64,000 nt of DNA from NCBI GenBank assembly GCA_963978545.1, contig OZ021722.1, forward strand, positions 111,660,827 to 111,724,826, written 5' to 3'. Below the pieces are notes generated by a model. That model searched no databases. It was not told where the DNA came from and saw nothing but the letters and a program-made list of their open reading frames with translations. This stretch comes from Linyphia triangularis. Its lineage: Eukaryota > Arthropoda > Arachnida > Araneae > Linyphiidae. The translations under genes and the position numbers were made by a program. Below, in pieces: positions 40,736-50,769 of this stretch (positions within the stretch are counted from its first letter, which is position 1; every line of letters begins with the position of its first letter).

Positions 40736-41222
40736 TTTGTTGGCGACGCCAACTTTTTTTTCTTAATTTTTATTCTGGATCAGTTGTGCCGGATTTGTGT
40801 TTTTCTAAGTCCCCTTCGGATCAGTTGTGCCGGTTTTGTATTATTTTTCCAAAGTCCTTCCATTGTGCCAAACTTTCCCTTTTTTTTTTTTTTTTTACGC
40901 CAACTTTTCTCTCTCTTTTTGTCTTTTTTTTATGTTCTTTCTTTCTTTTTTTTTCTGTTCTTTCTTTCTTTTTTCCCTCTTCTCTTTCTTTCTGGATCGG
41001 TTGTTCCGGATTCGTGTAGTTTTTCTAAGTCTTTGTTCCTTTCACCTTCACTGGATCCGTTGGGCTTGGACTTGCTCCGTATCCAGTTAAAATCGTTGCT
41101 TTTCAAAGTTACCATTTTTAACTACCGTAACATACTTTTAAAACTGCCGTTGCTTACCAAGTTATCCGTTGTACTAGATGGCTAAAATCAAGGCGGGCTG
41201 CAAAACCACGCACGGAGAGTAT
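40736..41222 (+). other. Spacer downstream of 28S, pyrimidine-rich
   Basis: It begins with the perfect hairpin GTTGGCGACGCCAAC (40739-40753) followed by eight T. T/C-rich sequence follows with imperfect repeats of GGATCAGTTGTGCCGG at about 40775, 40818 and 40994. It is probably the start of the intergenic/external transcribed spacer. No gene is seen; short ORFs here come from low complexity. Confidence 0.6.
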
Positions 41223-41233
41223 TTTAAGCATGA

Positions 41234-41948
41234 GCGATAGATTGGGACAGACAGAATTCAGGTGGCCGCAGGCCCCAGTACCATACACGAAGTATATCAG
41301 AGGGAATGCCCGCAGTCCTGTGGGGTAAATATCCTTCTATTTTAGCTAGTCACCACCTTAGTAGTTGACCAGAAACATACCAGCGGCTGTTTCCAACCAC
41401 TGTCGAGTCGGCACCTTACTTTCGGTACCGGCTGTACTTGACATAGATAGGCATCATATCTCTGTGAAGAGCTTGTGTCGACAGATCTTCGACGACCACA
41501 GCTTCCTCCGAATGTCGCACTTTGAGCGGTTACCCACTGATGTGCGACGCCTTTGGCATCTTAGTAAAGACTGAGTTGCCGGAACACTTACATTGAATGT
41601 TTGGACTTAGCGCAGTTGGATTTTTGCGTTTTGTTCCATTATTCGTTGTTTATGTCTGTTAGCTACGTATGGATTAATCACTCTTTTGAATGAGACCCTT
41701 ACAAGGGGGTGATTCTCCACTCGCATCAACCGGTGATCGAAAAAGTCCACTCCGCTCCGGGTCTCCTCCTGCAAGCAGTCGGTTCCAGAACACGGTTGAA
41801 CACCTCGGTTGCTCTCATTGGATGGGCCGTGAGAACCACGTGCCTTTTCCAGCTACTGATTTGGGCTTGCTTGAACTGACGGTCAAGAGTTTCACTAGGC
41901 TCCCTTCCGTCATTCTAGCTTATTATTTTAAACGGAAACCCTGCGTCA
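41234..41948 (-). other. A1 3' UTR
   Basis: About 700 nt alignable with the A2 3' UTR (54359-55058). No coding content. Confidence 0.65.
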
Positions 41949-44900
41949 CTAATTTCCTCGCATCGGAATTGGAGGGAGCAGTTCAGCCGCCAGTTTGGCG
42001 ATTCCCCGTAAAGGGTTCACGTTAACTGGATGGAAGATCGTACTCTGATCTCCGAGCACCGACACGATTCTGTTCCGCATGGGCTCTTTCAACTCACATC
42101 GTGTGATATAATGGACGCTGTCCCCAACTGAACCGCAGGGGCATCTTTCGTCGACGTTATATCCTACACGGTGAAAGTACTCGTGGAAGCGACCATGGCC
42201 ACTGGCTAGCTGCGCCAAAACGCCAGTTACGTGTCTTTTTAAATCGACTTTGGGGAAGAAGGCATAGAGTGTTCGCGCCTTTACTTCATAGTCCCAGTCG
42301 ATCTGCCACTCTCTCATCATTGCCGCAGTGAGCTTTCCTTTGAGGGAGTGCACGAATGGTCTGTATACCCAAGTGACTTCTTGCAATTGGGTTTGTTCTT
42401 TAGCGGCTTCGTCTGCTGCCTCGTTACCGAGCCAACCTACGTGCGCTTTAATCCAGTGAAAACGGACGTCACACGTCCGTTTGACGTCACTATAGAGTGC
42501 CTTTATTTCAACAACCAATGGGTTTGATGTTAGGGGGTTGGAAAGTAGTTTCAGACTTGCTAGCGAGTCACTATAGATGTCGGCCTTCTCTGCTCTTGTA
42601 CGAGAAAGCCATTTCAGTACACGGAACAGAGCTACGAGTTCCGATTGAAACACTGAGTTAGTGTCTCGAAGTCTTCCACCGACTACTTCGATTTGTTGAT
42701 TGTACAGGAAGACCACAAAGGCCGCCCCATACTTTCCGTCCAACCCCGACCCATCGGTATAGATCTCCAGGCCGGTGCCATGCGGCAACCTACTATCGTG
42801 AGGGATTCCGTACCTGCTCGCAGGGTGGATCCCGATGTCATCAACGTCATGGGCATACTGGCTGCTCTTAACCCACAAGTCGGCCACTTGCAGACCACCT
42901 CTGCACCGGACCCTTTTTACAAGGAATAGAGTATGTTCTAACTTAGCTCTTTTGTCAAGCGGCATCACTCCGGCAAGCACATTGAGCCCTGCTGTTGAAG
43001 TGGTGCGGTAGGCCTCCGTGACTTCAAGGAGGGATCTCCTTTGAACCTTATTCAAATTGTCACGGAAGGTCTTGTTTCTTAGCTTGAAACCCCAAGCACC
43101 GTGCCCATAAAGGGCAATCCTCTCAAGTGCGCCGGCGTATATCGATTTTAGGATATACGGCTTGGTTCTGAACAGTGCTCTTGCTGTTCGCTTCAATTGA
43201 TAGGCCATGACGTCTACCCTTTCCTTCACTTGTTTGAAGTGATATGAGAACGTCAACGAGCTATCCCATATAACCCCTAGATAAGTAAACTTATCCACGT
43301 GGGCGATGCGGTCATTCCCGTACTTGAGTACGGGTGGGTTGAGCAGGTCTAGTCGCTTCCAGCTAGTGACCGGCATTGCTGTCATCTTAGCTGAGTTGAA
43401 CTTCAGCTTGTAGTTGTTTGCCCAACTTGTTAACGCCGATATTGATTGAGCGCCAATTTGCTCTACGTTAACTTTGATGTCTCCGGCCACTAACAACACG
43501 ATGTCATCCGCATATGCTTGGATTTTTGCACCCGTTGGCAGACGGGTTTTCAAGGCTTCATTCGCGATCAAGTTCCAGAGGAACGGACCGCTACATGAGC
43601 CTTGCGGACATCCTCGAGTTACATCGAACTCAAGACTGACAGAGGTCGAATGGTAGACCATGCGCCGATCACCGAGGTAGCTACTGACAACCCGGTAGAT
43701 GTTCTCCGGGATGTTCGCTCTTGCAAGCAAGAAGCGAACCGCCGCCCACCACACAGTGTCAAATGCACCGGCGACGTCTAATGAGATAAGACTCACACAC
43801 TTCTTCGAGTGTCGTCCCGTGAGTCTTTGAATCTCGCATCTAAGCGTATACAGCGCTGTGTCACATGAGCGATACTTTCGGAATCCGAATTGTCTCGCTC
43901 GAAGTAGGTGTTTTCCTTCAAAGTGACAACTTAGTCGCTGCGTGATTAGTTTATCCAGGACTTTGCTTATACTGTTTAACAAACAGATGGGACGATAAGC
44001 AGTTGGGCTGTCTCTGGGCTTGTTCTTTTTATTGAACAATACTAATCGAGCTGTTTTCCAAGGCGTTGGAAAGTGTCCCAAGTCAAGACACTTGTTGTAT
44101 AATACCAGCAATAGTTCGGGCAATGATTTGTTTATTGCCGCAATGACTTCGAGGTTCAAGCCATCTATTCCCGGAGCTTTGCGCTTGGCCAATCCCTCAA
44201 TCACGCACCTTATTTCAGATGCGATGAATGGGAGATCCTGCTTTTCGCAGTGATAGTTTTCGGCCGTTTCCCTCATCTGCGCTTGCTTCGTTGTTTCGGA
44301 CGATCTCGTGTCCGACGGGAATGTTGCTGCCACAATCTCACTGATTGTATGTCTCATTTAATGTGAGACTTCCATTGCCACGCTTAATGCCATTTAGGAT
44401 GACGGGCCGACTGTGTTTTCCGCAAGCCAACTTATACGGCAGCGTCCAAGGGTTGGATTTGGTCGCCTCGGAGCAGTATTTTTTCCAGATCTCCCTTTTC
44501 TTGGAGAAAAGAGAGGATCTGTACTTAGCTTGCTCTTTTTTGTATATTGCGCGACGTTGGGCTCTTTCATCCATCACCACTGCCTTCTGGTAGCGGATCC
44601 GGAGAGCTCTTGTCTTTTTGCGCATTATGCTCAACTCTGAGTCCCACCACGGGTTACTTGGTCTATCATTCTGTTTGATCCTGAGGGTTTCGTCACATGC
44701 CGTTGTAATGGCATTTGTGATCGTTGTCACAACCTAGTCTAATATCGACGTTGTCATTGTCGATTCTATTAGAGGGATCAAACTTTTTAGGGTTGGGGTT
44801 ACGCTTTTTGCTAACCTACCCAACCTGTATTGGTTAAAAGTGTACCGTCGTGGTACCCCACAAAAGTGTGTGTCTCCAATACTGAATGACAGGTAGTTGT

Positions 44901-45558
44901 GATCGCTTTGCGATGAGAGAACAACTTTCCAAGTTCCGCTATGAGATAGCAATTGGTTGCTGGATAAAGTGACATCTATCCAGCTCTTCCCGTTGATCGT
45001 TTCGAACGTGGCCGTAGAGCCGGGATCGTTCCAAAGATACAGGTCTTTGCGGAGGAGTTATTCCACCAATACATCTCCTCGCGCTTTCGCAGCACTTCCA
45101 TGACCCACTCCCACTGGGCCCCAAAGTGCATGGTGGGCGTTAAAATCCCCTCCGATCACAGTGAGGGGATTTTGTATCTTGTTTAGGACATCCTCCAGCT
45201 CGTCCAACCGCCGCTCGATTCTCTCGTTTGATGGGAAGTAAGATGATATGAATGTTATACATCTTTTTGCATCGAGTACATTCACAGCCGTGATGTTCTC
45301 AGACTCATAGAGTGTAAGCATAGTTAGCTTCGGGTTCGTGACCGCAATGGCCGTCTTCCCGTTGCTCACGTGCGCGACTTTCCAACCTAACGGGAGGCCT
45401 GTTAGGGCACCGTTTATGAGGTATGGTTCCTGTAAAAGGAAAACGTCGCTTAGGTTTGGGTCGATCAACGGCAGCTCAGTCAGAGCCGCCCTTGTTCGTC
45501 CCAGATTGGCTTGAAGGCAGCGGAGTGCCTTGCTGACGGGAGGATTTTTAGTCCCCAT
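41949..45558 (-). pseudogene. A1 ORF2, two nonsense codons and a frameshift
   Basis: The start is ATG 45558 (MGTKNPPVSKALRC), overlapping the ORF1 stop by 11 nt. The endonuclease has LQANLG, LQEPYL, YFPSN, GGDFNAHHALWG and SQSDHNYLSF. TAA stops the frame at 45058-45060 (Tyr in A2) and TAG at 44734-44736. About two bases are missing near 44345-44357, shifting the frame. From there 802 codons are open: KAPGIDGLNLEVI, YRPICLLNSISK, SLDVAGAFDTVWW, GCPQGSCSGP, AYADDIVLLV, EIYTDGSGLDG, YSDSLASL, FHWIKAHVGWLGNEAADEAAK and CPCGSVGDSVHYITRC. Confidence 0.9.
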
Positions 45559-47170
45559 AATCAGTCTTGGTTCGGATGATGCTCTTTTCCCTCTGCAAGG
45601 AGGGACAGTTTGCATCGACCGCACAGTAACCTGTGTTGTACTTAGTCCCAAAGTACATGTTTGATTCGGAGCAATTTCTGCAAGTGATATCCCTATCACC
45701 TACATCGCACTCCTTGTGACTGTGATGGCCCCTACAGTATTAGCAGCACTGGCGCTTTTCATCACAGCCGCTTTTGGTGTGCCCGAATCGGTAGCACCGA
45801 TAACACCTAAGCGGCATCAGGTCTTCACGAACCTGATGTCTTTCCCATTGAAGGGTGACGGTTTTCACCGACTTGACAATTTTTGCTGCCGCCGGTTCGG
45901 CCTCCAAGTACCAGCATGTGGCTCCGTCAAAGGTGCGGGAATGCACTACTTTTAGTGAGCCGCCAGGCACATTGAGGGCCGCGTGTAGATCGGACAGCAG
46001 CTCGTCTTTGTTGTTCTTTGTACGGCTCGTCTCTAGGTCATGGATCTGGAAACGTGCTCTTCGTTTCGCCGGGATTTTGGTCCGGCAGTGACCTGCGAGA
46101 TCCGTACAATTCGTGACGGCCTCTTCGATCGTTTTGGGATCGATACCAGGAAGGTATTCGAGAGCAATCCCGCCTCGATGGAGTGCGCTGACCGACTCTA
46201 TCCTCACTTCCGTGTTCCCTTTGAGTAACTCATAGACAGCATTTTTCAGCTGCCTACTTGTCTGGAACCGGTCGCTTGTTGGATAAACCAGTACAGCAGG
46301 CCGTTGTTTTCTAATAACCCTGGACGGCTTTACCTTTTCAGGCCTGTCCGCCTTCTTGGGCTTGTTGCGAACCGTCTGCCATTGGTTCCCCTCTGCAGGT
46401 TCTTCCTCCGGCGACGCGTCCACTGAAGCTCCAGGGATCGCGGTTGGGGTTTTAGTTGCACTTGCAACCCTGCCCCCTTTTGGTTTGTTAGGTCGAGCCC
46501 TACTTGTTCCTTTGCGGGAACTTTCTAGCTCGACATTCCCGGTCGCTGCCGCCGCTTGGGCGTACGATAACGGGTTGTTCGGTGGTTCTGAATGTGTTGG
46601 CGCGGTTGTTTCGGGTTCAACCCGTTTTTTACCGCAACTACATCCATGCAGCATTTTCTCGAGCTGAGCTTCCAGATTTTTTATCCTTCTACTCATCTCT
46701 TGATTTTGCTGCAGGACGGCCTCCATCATTTCGCGGAACCTTTCCGATTCAAGTCCTGACCCGCGTTGAACGCGCACGCTGTCTGCGTGTCTCTCGGTAT
46801 CATGTGTGTACCGGAGAGGTCTGCTAGCAGGTTTTCTGCTTGTGCGTCGAGAAGGAGGTCTCCGAACTGGAGTACCCGAGCCCCGCCTGTTATCAAAGGA
46901 GGGGTCCTTCTCGCGATTCCTAACTTCCAGCTGTCTGCGTTTGCGAAATCGTTCGCTCGCAGAGCAGCTTTCAATTTCATCATCGGGCTCCGTTTGTGGC
47001 GGACTGTCCTCTGAGATTGATTTCCTATTTATTACAGGCATTTCCACTACTTCGTTGGTAGTGGCTGCCTTCCCTGTGGCTCGATCAAGTTTCGGCGCAT
47101 CCCGCCCTTGATTCGTGCTGTCGCACTTCTTACCGAGGTCCACCGTTACCTCAACAATTCCTTTATCCTC
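45548..47170 (-). pseudogene. A1 ORF1, 5'-truncated with one nonsense codon
   Basis: Homology to A2 ORF1 starts near 47170 (its residue 80 or so), and the first ATG left is at 47143. The frame has a Glu/Arg-rich N-terminal part, a coiled-coil-like stretch FREMMEAVLQQNQEMSRRI, CSCGKK, and the conserved block VLVYPTSDRFQTSRQLKNAVYE. The first knuckle is CYRCYRFGHTKSGC. A TAA (45740-45742, Ser in A2) follows KRQCC. The other two knuckles continue in frame after it, up to the stop at 45548-45550. Confidence 0.88.
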
Positions 47171-47450
47171 CTATATTCCTTATCCTGTTGTGCTGGATTT
47201 GGTGCAGTGGGTCCAAAACACTTTGGGGACAAATCAGGATCTGTTGTGCTGGAAACGGTGCAATAGTCCTAAGTGCCGAGGGAAAATCAGGATCAGTTGT
47301 GCTGTTTGTGTGCTTTAACGGTAGTTCATCGGCCGTTGGCGGTATGGATAAACCCATCACCGGCATGTTGATTCCTGTTGTCGACATGTGCCGTTTCCAC
47401 ATTAGTAGTCCATTAACGAGTGTCAATAAAGACATCTCGGGACTGATGGA
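47171..47450 (+). other. Spacer between A1 and the hairpin repeats
   Basis: It contains imperfect repeats of a GGATC(A/T)GTTGTGCTG motif, like the sequence downstream of 28S at 40775-41060. The part from about 47262 is repeated from about 62001. No gene is seen. Confidence 0.5.
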
Positions 47451-48110
47451 TCCCGGTTAGCAATGCCGGCGGGTCGACGGAGACGTGGCGGCATGACTTA
47501 AAAATATTTTTATTTTAATAAAAATAATAACAAGTCCAAACGAGTGTCGTCTGACATCTCGGGACACATGCCGAAGGGTCTACGGACCGATGCCGGCAAG
47601 CTCGAAAAATAACTACGTACCTAAAAATAGCGGGTACGGTTCGAGCCGGACACATGCCGCGGGGTCGACGGAGGAAGGCCGGCATGCTGGACTTAGAAAG
47701 AAAAAAAAAAATCGGATTTTTCTGAGTCATGTTTTAATGTAAAGCAGTTACAGTGCTGACTGCTTAATACCGATGTGTCTTTTGACCATCGGCATGCTTG
47801 TTAATTTTTGGAATTATATATTATTGTTTTTGTCCCCGCACTGGGAGACGGTTACTCCCGGTTAGCAATGCCGGCGGGTCGACGGAGGTAAAGCGGCATG
47901 AAATAAAATATTTTTATTTTTATAAAAATATTAACACAAGTCCAAACGAGTGTCGAACGACATCTCGGGACATATGCCGAAGGGTCTACGGACCGATGCC
48001 GGCAAGCTCGAAAAATAACTACGTACCTAAAAATAGCGGGTACGGTTCGAGCTGGACACATGCCGCGGGATCGACGGAGGAAGGCCGGCATGCTGGAATT
48101 TTTATTTTTA
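47451..48110 (+). repeat. Hairpin-rich tandem repeat, about 405-bp period, 1.6 units
   Basis: Units start at CCCGGTTAGCAATGCCGG near 47452 and 47857. Each holds three related hairpin modules with ATGCCG...GGGTCGACGG...CGGCAT (one variant GGGTCTACGG), plus the palindrome TGTCGNNCGACA in most copies. The same array upstream of A3 has 2.6 units. Confidence 0.85.
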
Positions 48111-48909
48111 GTGATCCGACGCAAAGTCAAGTCGGATCGCCCCATTATAGCTCTTTGAGCTGGCTGGTGTTAACCAAGAAATCGCACTTGGTATTCATTC
48201 CTATTAGAAGTTTGTACTTGCGATGTACAATCCCTACCTAAAGTGCTATCCATCCAAGGAAGGATGCGAACTGTGCACTAAGGTGCGCAGAGCGACACTT
48301 CTTTGTCTGTGTTTGTTTCTCGCTTGACCGCATCCCGCGGTCAAGCAGTTTGCTGTTAGCGTTGTTATCCGAAAAGCCGAATTCGGACTTATTACAATTT
48401 CACATGTTTGAAAAGGAATGTTCCCGGCACATTCCGGTAAATTGCGCAAATAGTAATGGGTTTATTAGCCGCGCGGCGGCCCAAATTGTGTATTCCACCC
48501 CCATAAAAATCTGGCCTTCGCGCCTGGTAAAAAGCAGAGCTTGTCCCGGAGGCCAAATGAGGAGAGTATGGGATTTACTCGACCATTAAAAACTCATGGC
48601 AAAGGGATAACTCTGCGGGGGTAGATCATTGAAAGCGGGCAAAGAACAGGTTTTTCCTTCCTCCTGAGAGCCCGGAATCGCCCGAACCTAGCCTGTGATC
48701 GAAGCTGGACCTATCGATTTCTGTCCGGTACTCCTGAACCGTGACCCGCATACTCGAGCGGTAATGCATCCCTTATATCCCGACACGAGAGATGGTGGCT
48801 CGTGAAGGGTTGGGTCGCAAACGAGTCGTGCCCTTGGTAACCGACGAAACCGGTGTACCCGAGGGGAGGCGGCGATAGGCCCCAACAATAATATGAATAT
48901 AGGTTTGCA
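48111..48909 (+). promoter_or_regulatory. A2 5' leader
   Basis: It begins with the stem ATCCGAC (48114-48120)/GTCGGAT (48131-48137). Blocks shared with B include GCGACACTTCTT...GTCTGTGT, CCGCGCGGCGGCCCAAA and GGATAACTCTGCGGGG. The A3 copy at 63240-64000 is nearly identical. Several ATGs precede ORF1, so simple scanning would be inefficient. No promoter element was proved. Confidence 0.6.
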
Positions 48910-50769
48910 ATGGAAAATAATTTGCAATTGCAAGCCTTAGAAAATCTTTCCGACGCGACAGGTATCTCAGGACCTGTCCGTCGCCCAAAGACAACGGACG
49001 TCACGTGGAATAACGATGAGGAGCGGACAGTCAATGTCCAGTTCCTCAGCCCCCACACTCTGCGTGACGCCGTGCTGTCGGACTCCTCGCCCGAAATAGA
49101 GGAGGTTCGACGATCCACTAGGATCAAAAGTAAGAAGAAGACCACCGAGGATAAGGGAGTTGTTGAGGTAACGGTGGACCTCGGTGAAAAGTGCGATAGC
49201 ACGAATCAAGGGCGGGTTGCGCCGAAACTTGATAGAGAAACAGGGAAGGCAACCACTACCAACGAAGTAGTGGCAATGCCTGTCATAAATAGAAAGTCAA
49301 TCTCGGAGGACAGTCCGCAACAAACGGAGCCCGATGATGACATTGAAAGCTGCTCTGCGAGCGAACGTTATCGCAAACGCAAGCAGCTGGAAGTTAGAAA
49401 TCGCGAGAAGGACCCCTCCTTCGATAACAGGCGGGGCTCGGGTACTCCAATTCGGAGACCTCCTTCTCGACGTACAAGCAGAACACCTGCTAGCAGACCT
49501 CTCCGGTACAGACACGATACCGAGAGACACGCAGACAGCGTGCGCGTTCAACGCGGGTCAAGTCTTGAATCGGAAAGGTTCCGTGAAATGATGGAGGCCG
49601 TCCTGCAGCAAAATCAAGAGATGAGTAGAAGGATCAAAAATCTGGAAGCTCAGCTCGAGAAAATGCTGCATGGATGTAGTTGCGGCAAAAAACGGGTTGA
49701 CCCCGAAACAACCGCGCCAACACATTCGGAACCACCGAACAACCCGTTATCGTACGCCCAAGCGGCGGCAGCGACCGGGAATGTCGAGCAAGAAAGTTCC
49801 CGCAAAGGAACAAGTAAGGCTCGACCTAACAAACAAAAAGGGGGCAGGGTTGCAAGTGCAACTAAAACCCCAATTGCGATCCCTGGAGCTTCAGTGGACG
49901 TGTCGCCGGAGGAAGAACCTGCAGAGGGGACCCAATGGCAGACGGTCCGCAACAAGCCCAAGAAGGCGGACAGGCCTGCAAAGGTAAAGCCGTCCAGAGT
50001 CACTCGAAAACAACGGCCTGCTGTACTGGTTTATCCAACAAGCGACCGGTTCCAGACGAGTAGGCAGCTGAAAAACGCTGTCTATGAGTCACTTAAAGAG
50101 AACACGGGAGTGAGGATCGAGTCGGTCAGCGCACTCCATCGAGGTGGGATAGCACTCGAATACCTTCCTGGTATTGATCCCAAATCGATCGAAGAGGCCG
50201 TTAATAACTGTGCGGATCTCGCAGGTCATTGCCGGACCAAAATCCCGGCGAAACGAAGAGCACGTTTTCAAATCTTTGACCTAGAGACGAGCCGCACTAA
50301 GAAAAACAAAGACGAGCTGTTGTCGGACCTTCACGCAGCCCTCAATGTGCCGGACGGCTCACTAAAAATAGTGCATTCCCGCACCTTTGATGGAGCCACA
50401 TGCTGGTACTTGGAGGCTGAACCGGCGGCGGCAAAAATCGTCAAGTCGGTAAAAAACGTCACCCTTCAATGGAAAGGACATCAGGTTCGTGAAGACCTGA
50501 TGCCGCTTAGGTGTTATCGGTGCTACCGATTTGGGCACACCAAAAGCGGCTGTGATGAAAAGCGTCAGTGCTGCTCCTACTGTAGGGGCCATCACAGTCA
50601 CAAGGAGTGCGATGTAGGTGATAGGGATATCACTTGCAGAAATTGCTATGAATCAAACATGTACTTTGGGACTAAGTACAAGACAGGCCACTGTGCTGTC
50701 GATGCAAACTGTCCCACTTTACAGAGGGAAAAGAGCATCATCCGAACCAAGACTGATTATGGGGACTAA
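48910..50769 (+). CDS. A2 ORF1 (gag-like, CCHC zinc-knuckle protein)
   Basis: 619 aa from ATG 48910 (MENNLQLQALENL). The N-terminal third is acidic and then Arg-rich (RRPPSRRTSRTPASR). A coiled-coil-like segment near residue 225 (FREMMEAVLQQNQEMSRRI) ends in CSCGKK. The conserved block VLVYPTSDRFQTSRQL starts near residue 375. The knuckles are CYRCYRFGHTKSGC, CSYCRGHHSHKEC and CRNC...H...C. It ends TKTDYGD, overlapping ORF2 by 11 nt. It is open throughout, and is the intact reference for A1 and B. The function as RNA-packaging protein is inferred from the family. Confidence 0.93.
   Translation: MENNLQLQALENLSDATGISGPVRRPKTTDVTWNNDEERTVNVQFLSPHTLRDAVLSDSSPEIEEVRRSTRIKSKKKTTEDKGVVEVTVDLGEKCDSTNQGRVAPKLDRETGKATTTNEVVAMPVINRKSISEDSPQQTEPDDDIESCSASERYRKRKQLEVRNREKDPSFDNRRGSGTPIRRPPSRRTSRTPASRPLRYRHDTERHADSVRVQRGSSLESERFREMMEAVLQQNQEMSRRIKNLEAQLEKMLHGCSCGKKRVDPETTAPTHSEPPNNPLSYAQAAAATGNVEQESSRKGTSKARPNKQKGGRVASATKTPIAIPGASVDVSPEEEPAEGTQWQTVRNKPKKADRPAKVKPSRVTRKQRPAVLVYPTSDRFQTSRQLKNAVYESLKENTGVRIESVSALHRGGIALEYLPGIDPKSIEEAVNNCADLAGHCRTKIPAKRRARFQIFDLETSRTKKNKDELLSDLHAALNVPDGSLKIVHSRTFDGATCWYLEAEPAAAKIVKSVKNVTLQWKGHQVREDLMPLRCYRCYRFGHTKSGCDEKRQCCSYCRGHHSHKECDVGDRDITCRNCYESNMYFGTKYKTGHCAVDANCPTLQREKSIIRTKTDYGD

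Larger units (their letters stand above)
41234..47170 (-). mobile_element. A1: R1-clade element (R1-type site), minus strand, 5'-truncated and decayed
   Basis: Reading on the minus strand, ORF1 (5' part missing), ORF2 and a roughly 700-nt 3' UTR match A2 closely. The 5' break is near 47170, inside ORF1. The 3' end on the minus strand reads TGTCCCAATCTATC, a 12/14 match to the classical R1 target TGTCCCTATCTACT. Confidence 0.88.

Noticed and set aside
40784..41185. Phe/Leu-rich ORFs resembling membrane proteins
   Set aside because: They are produced by T/C-rich spacer sequence in all three frames.
47515..48145. Minus-strand ORFs repeating MPAFLRRPRGMCPARTVP
   Set aside because: They are translations of the hairpin repeat, recur wherever it does, and have no initiation context or family likeness.
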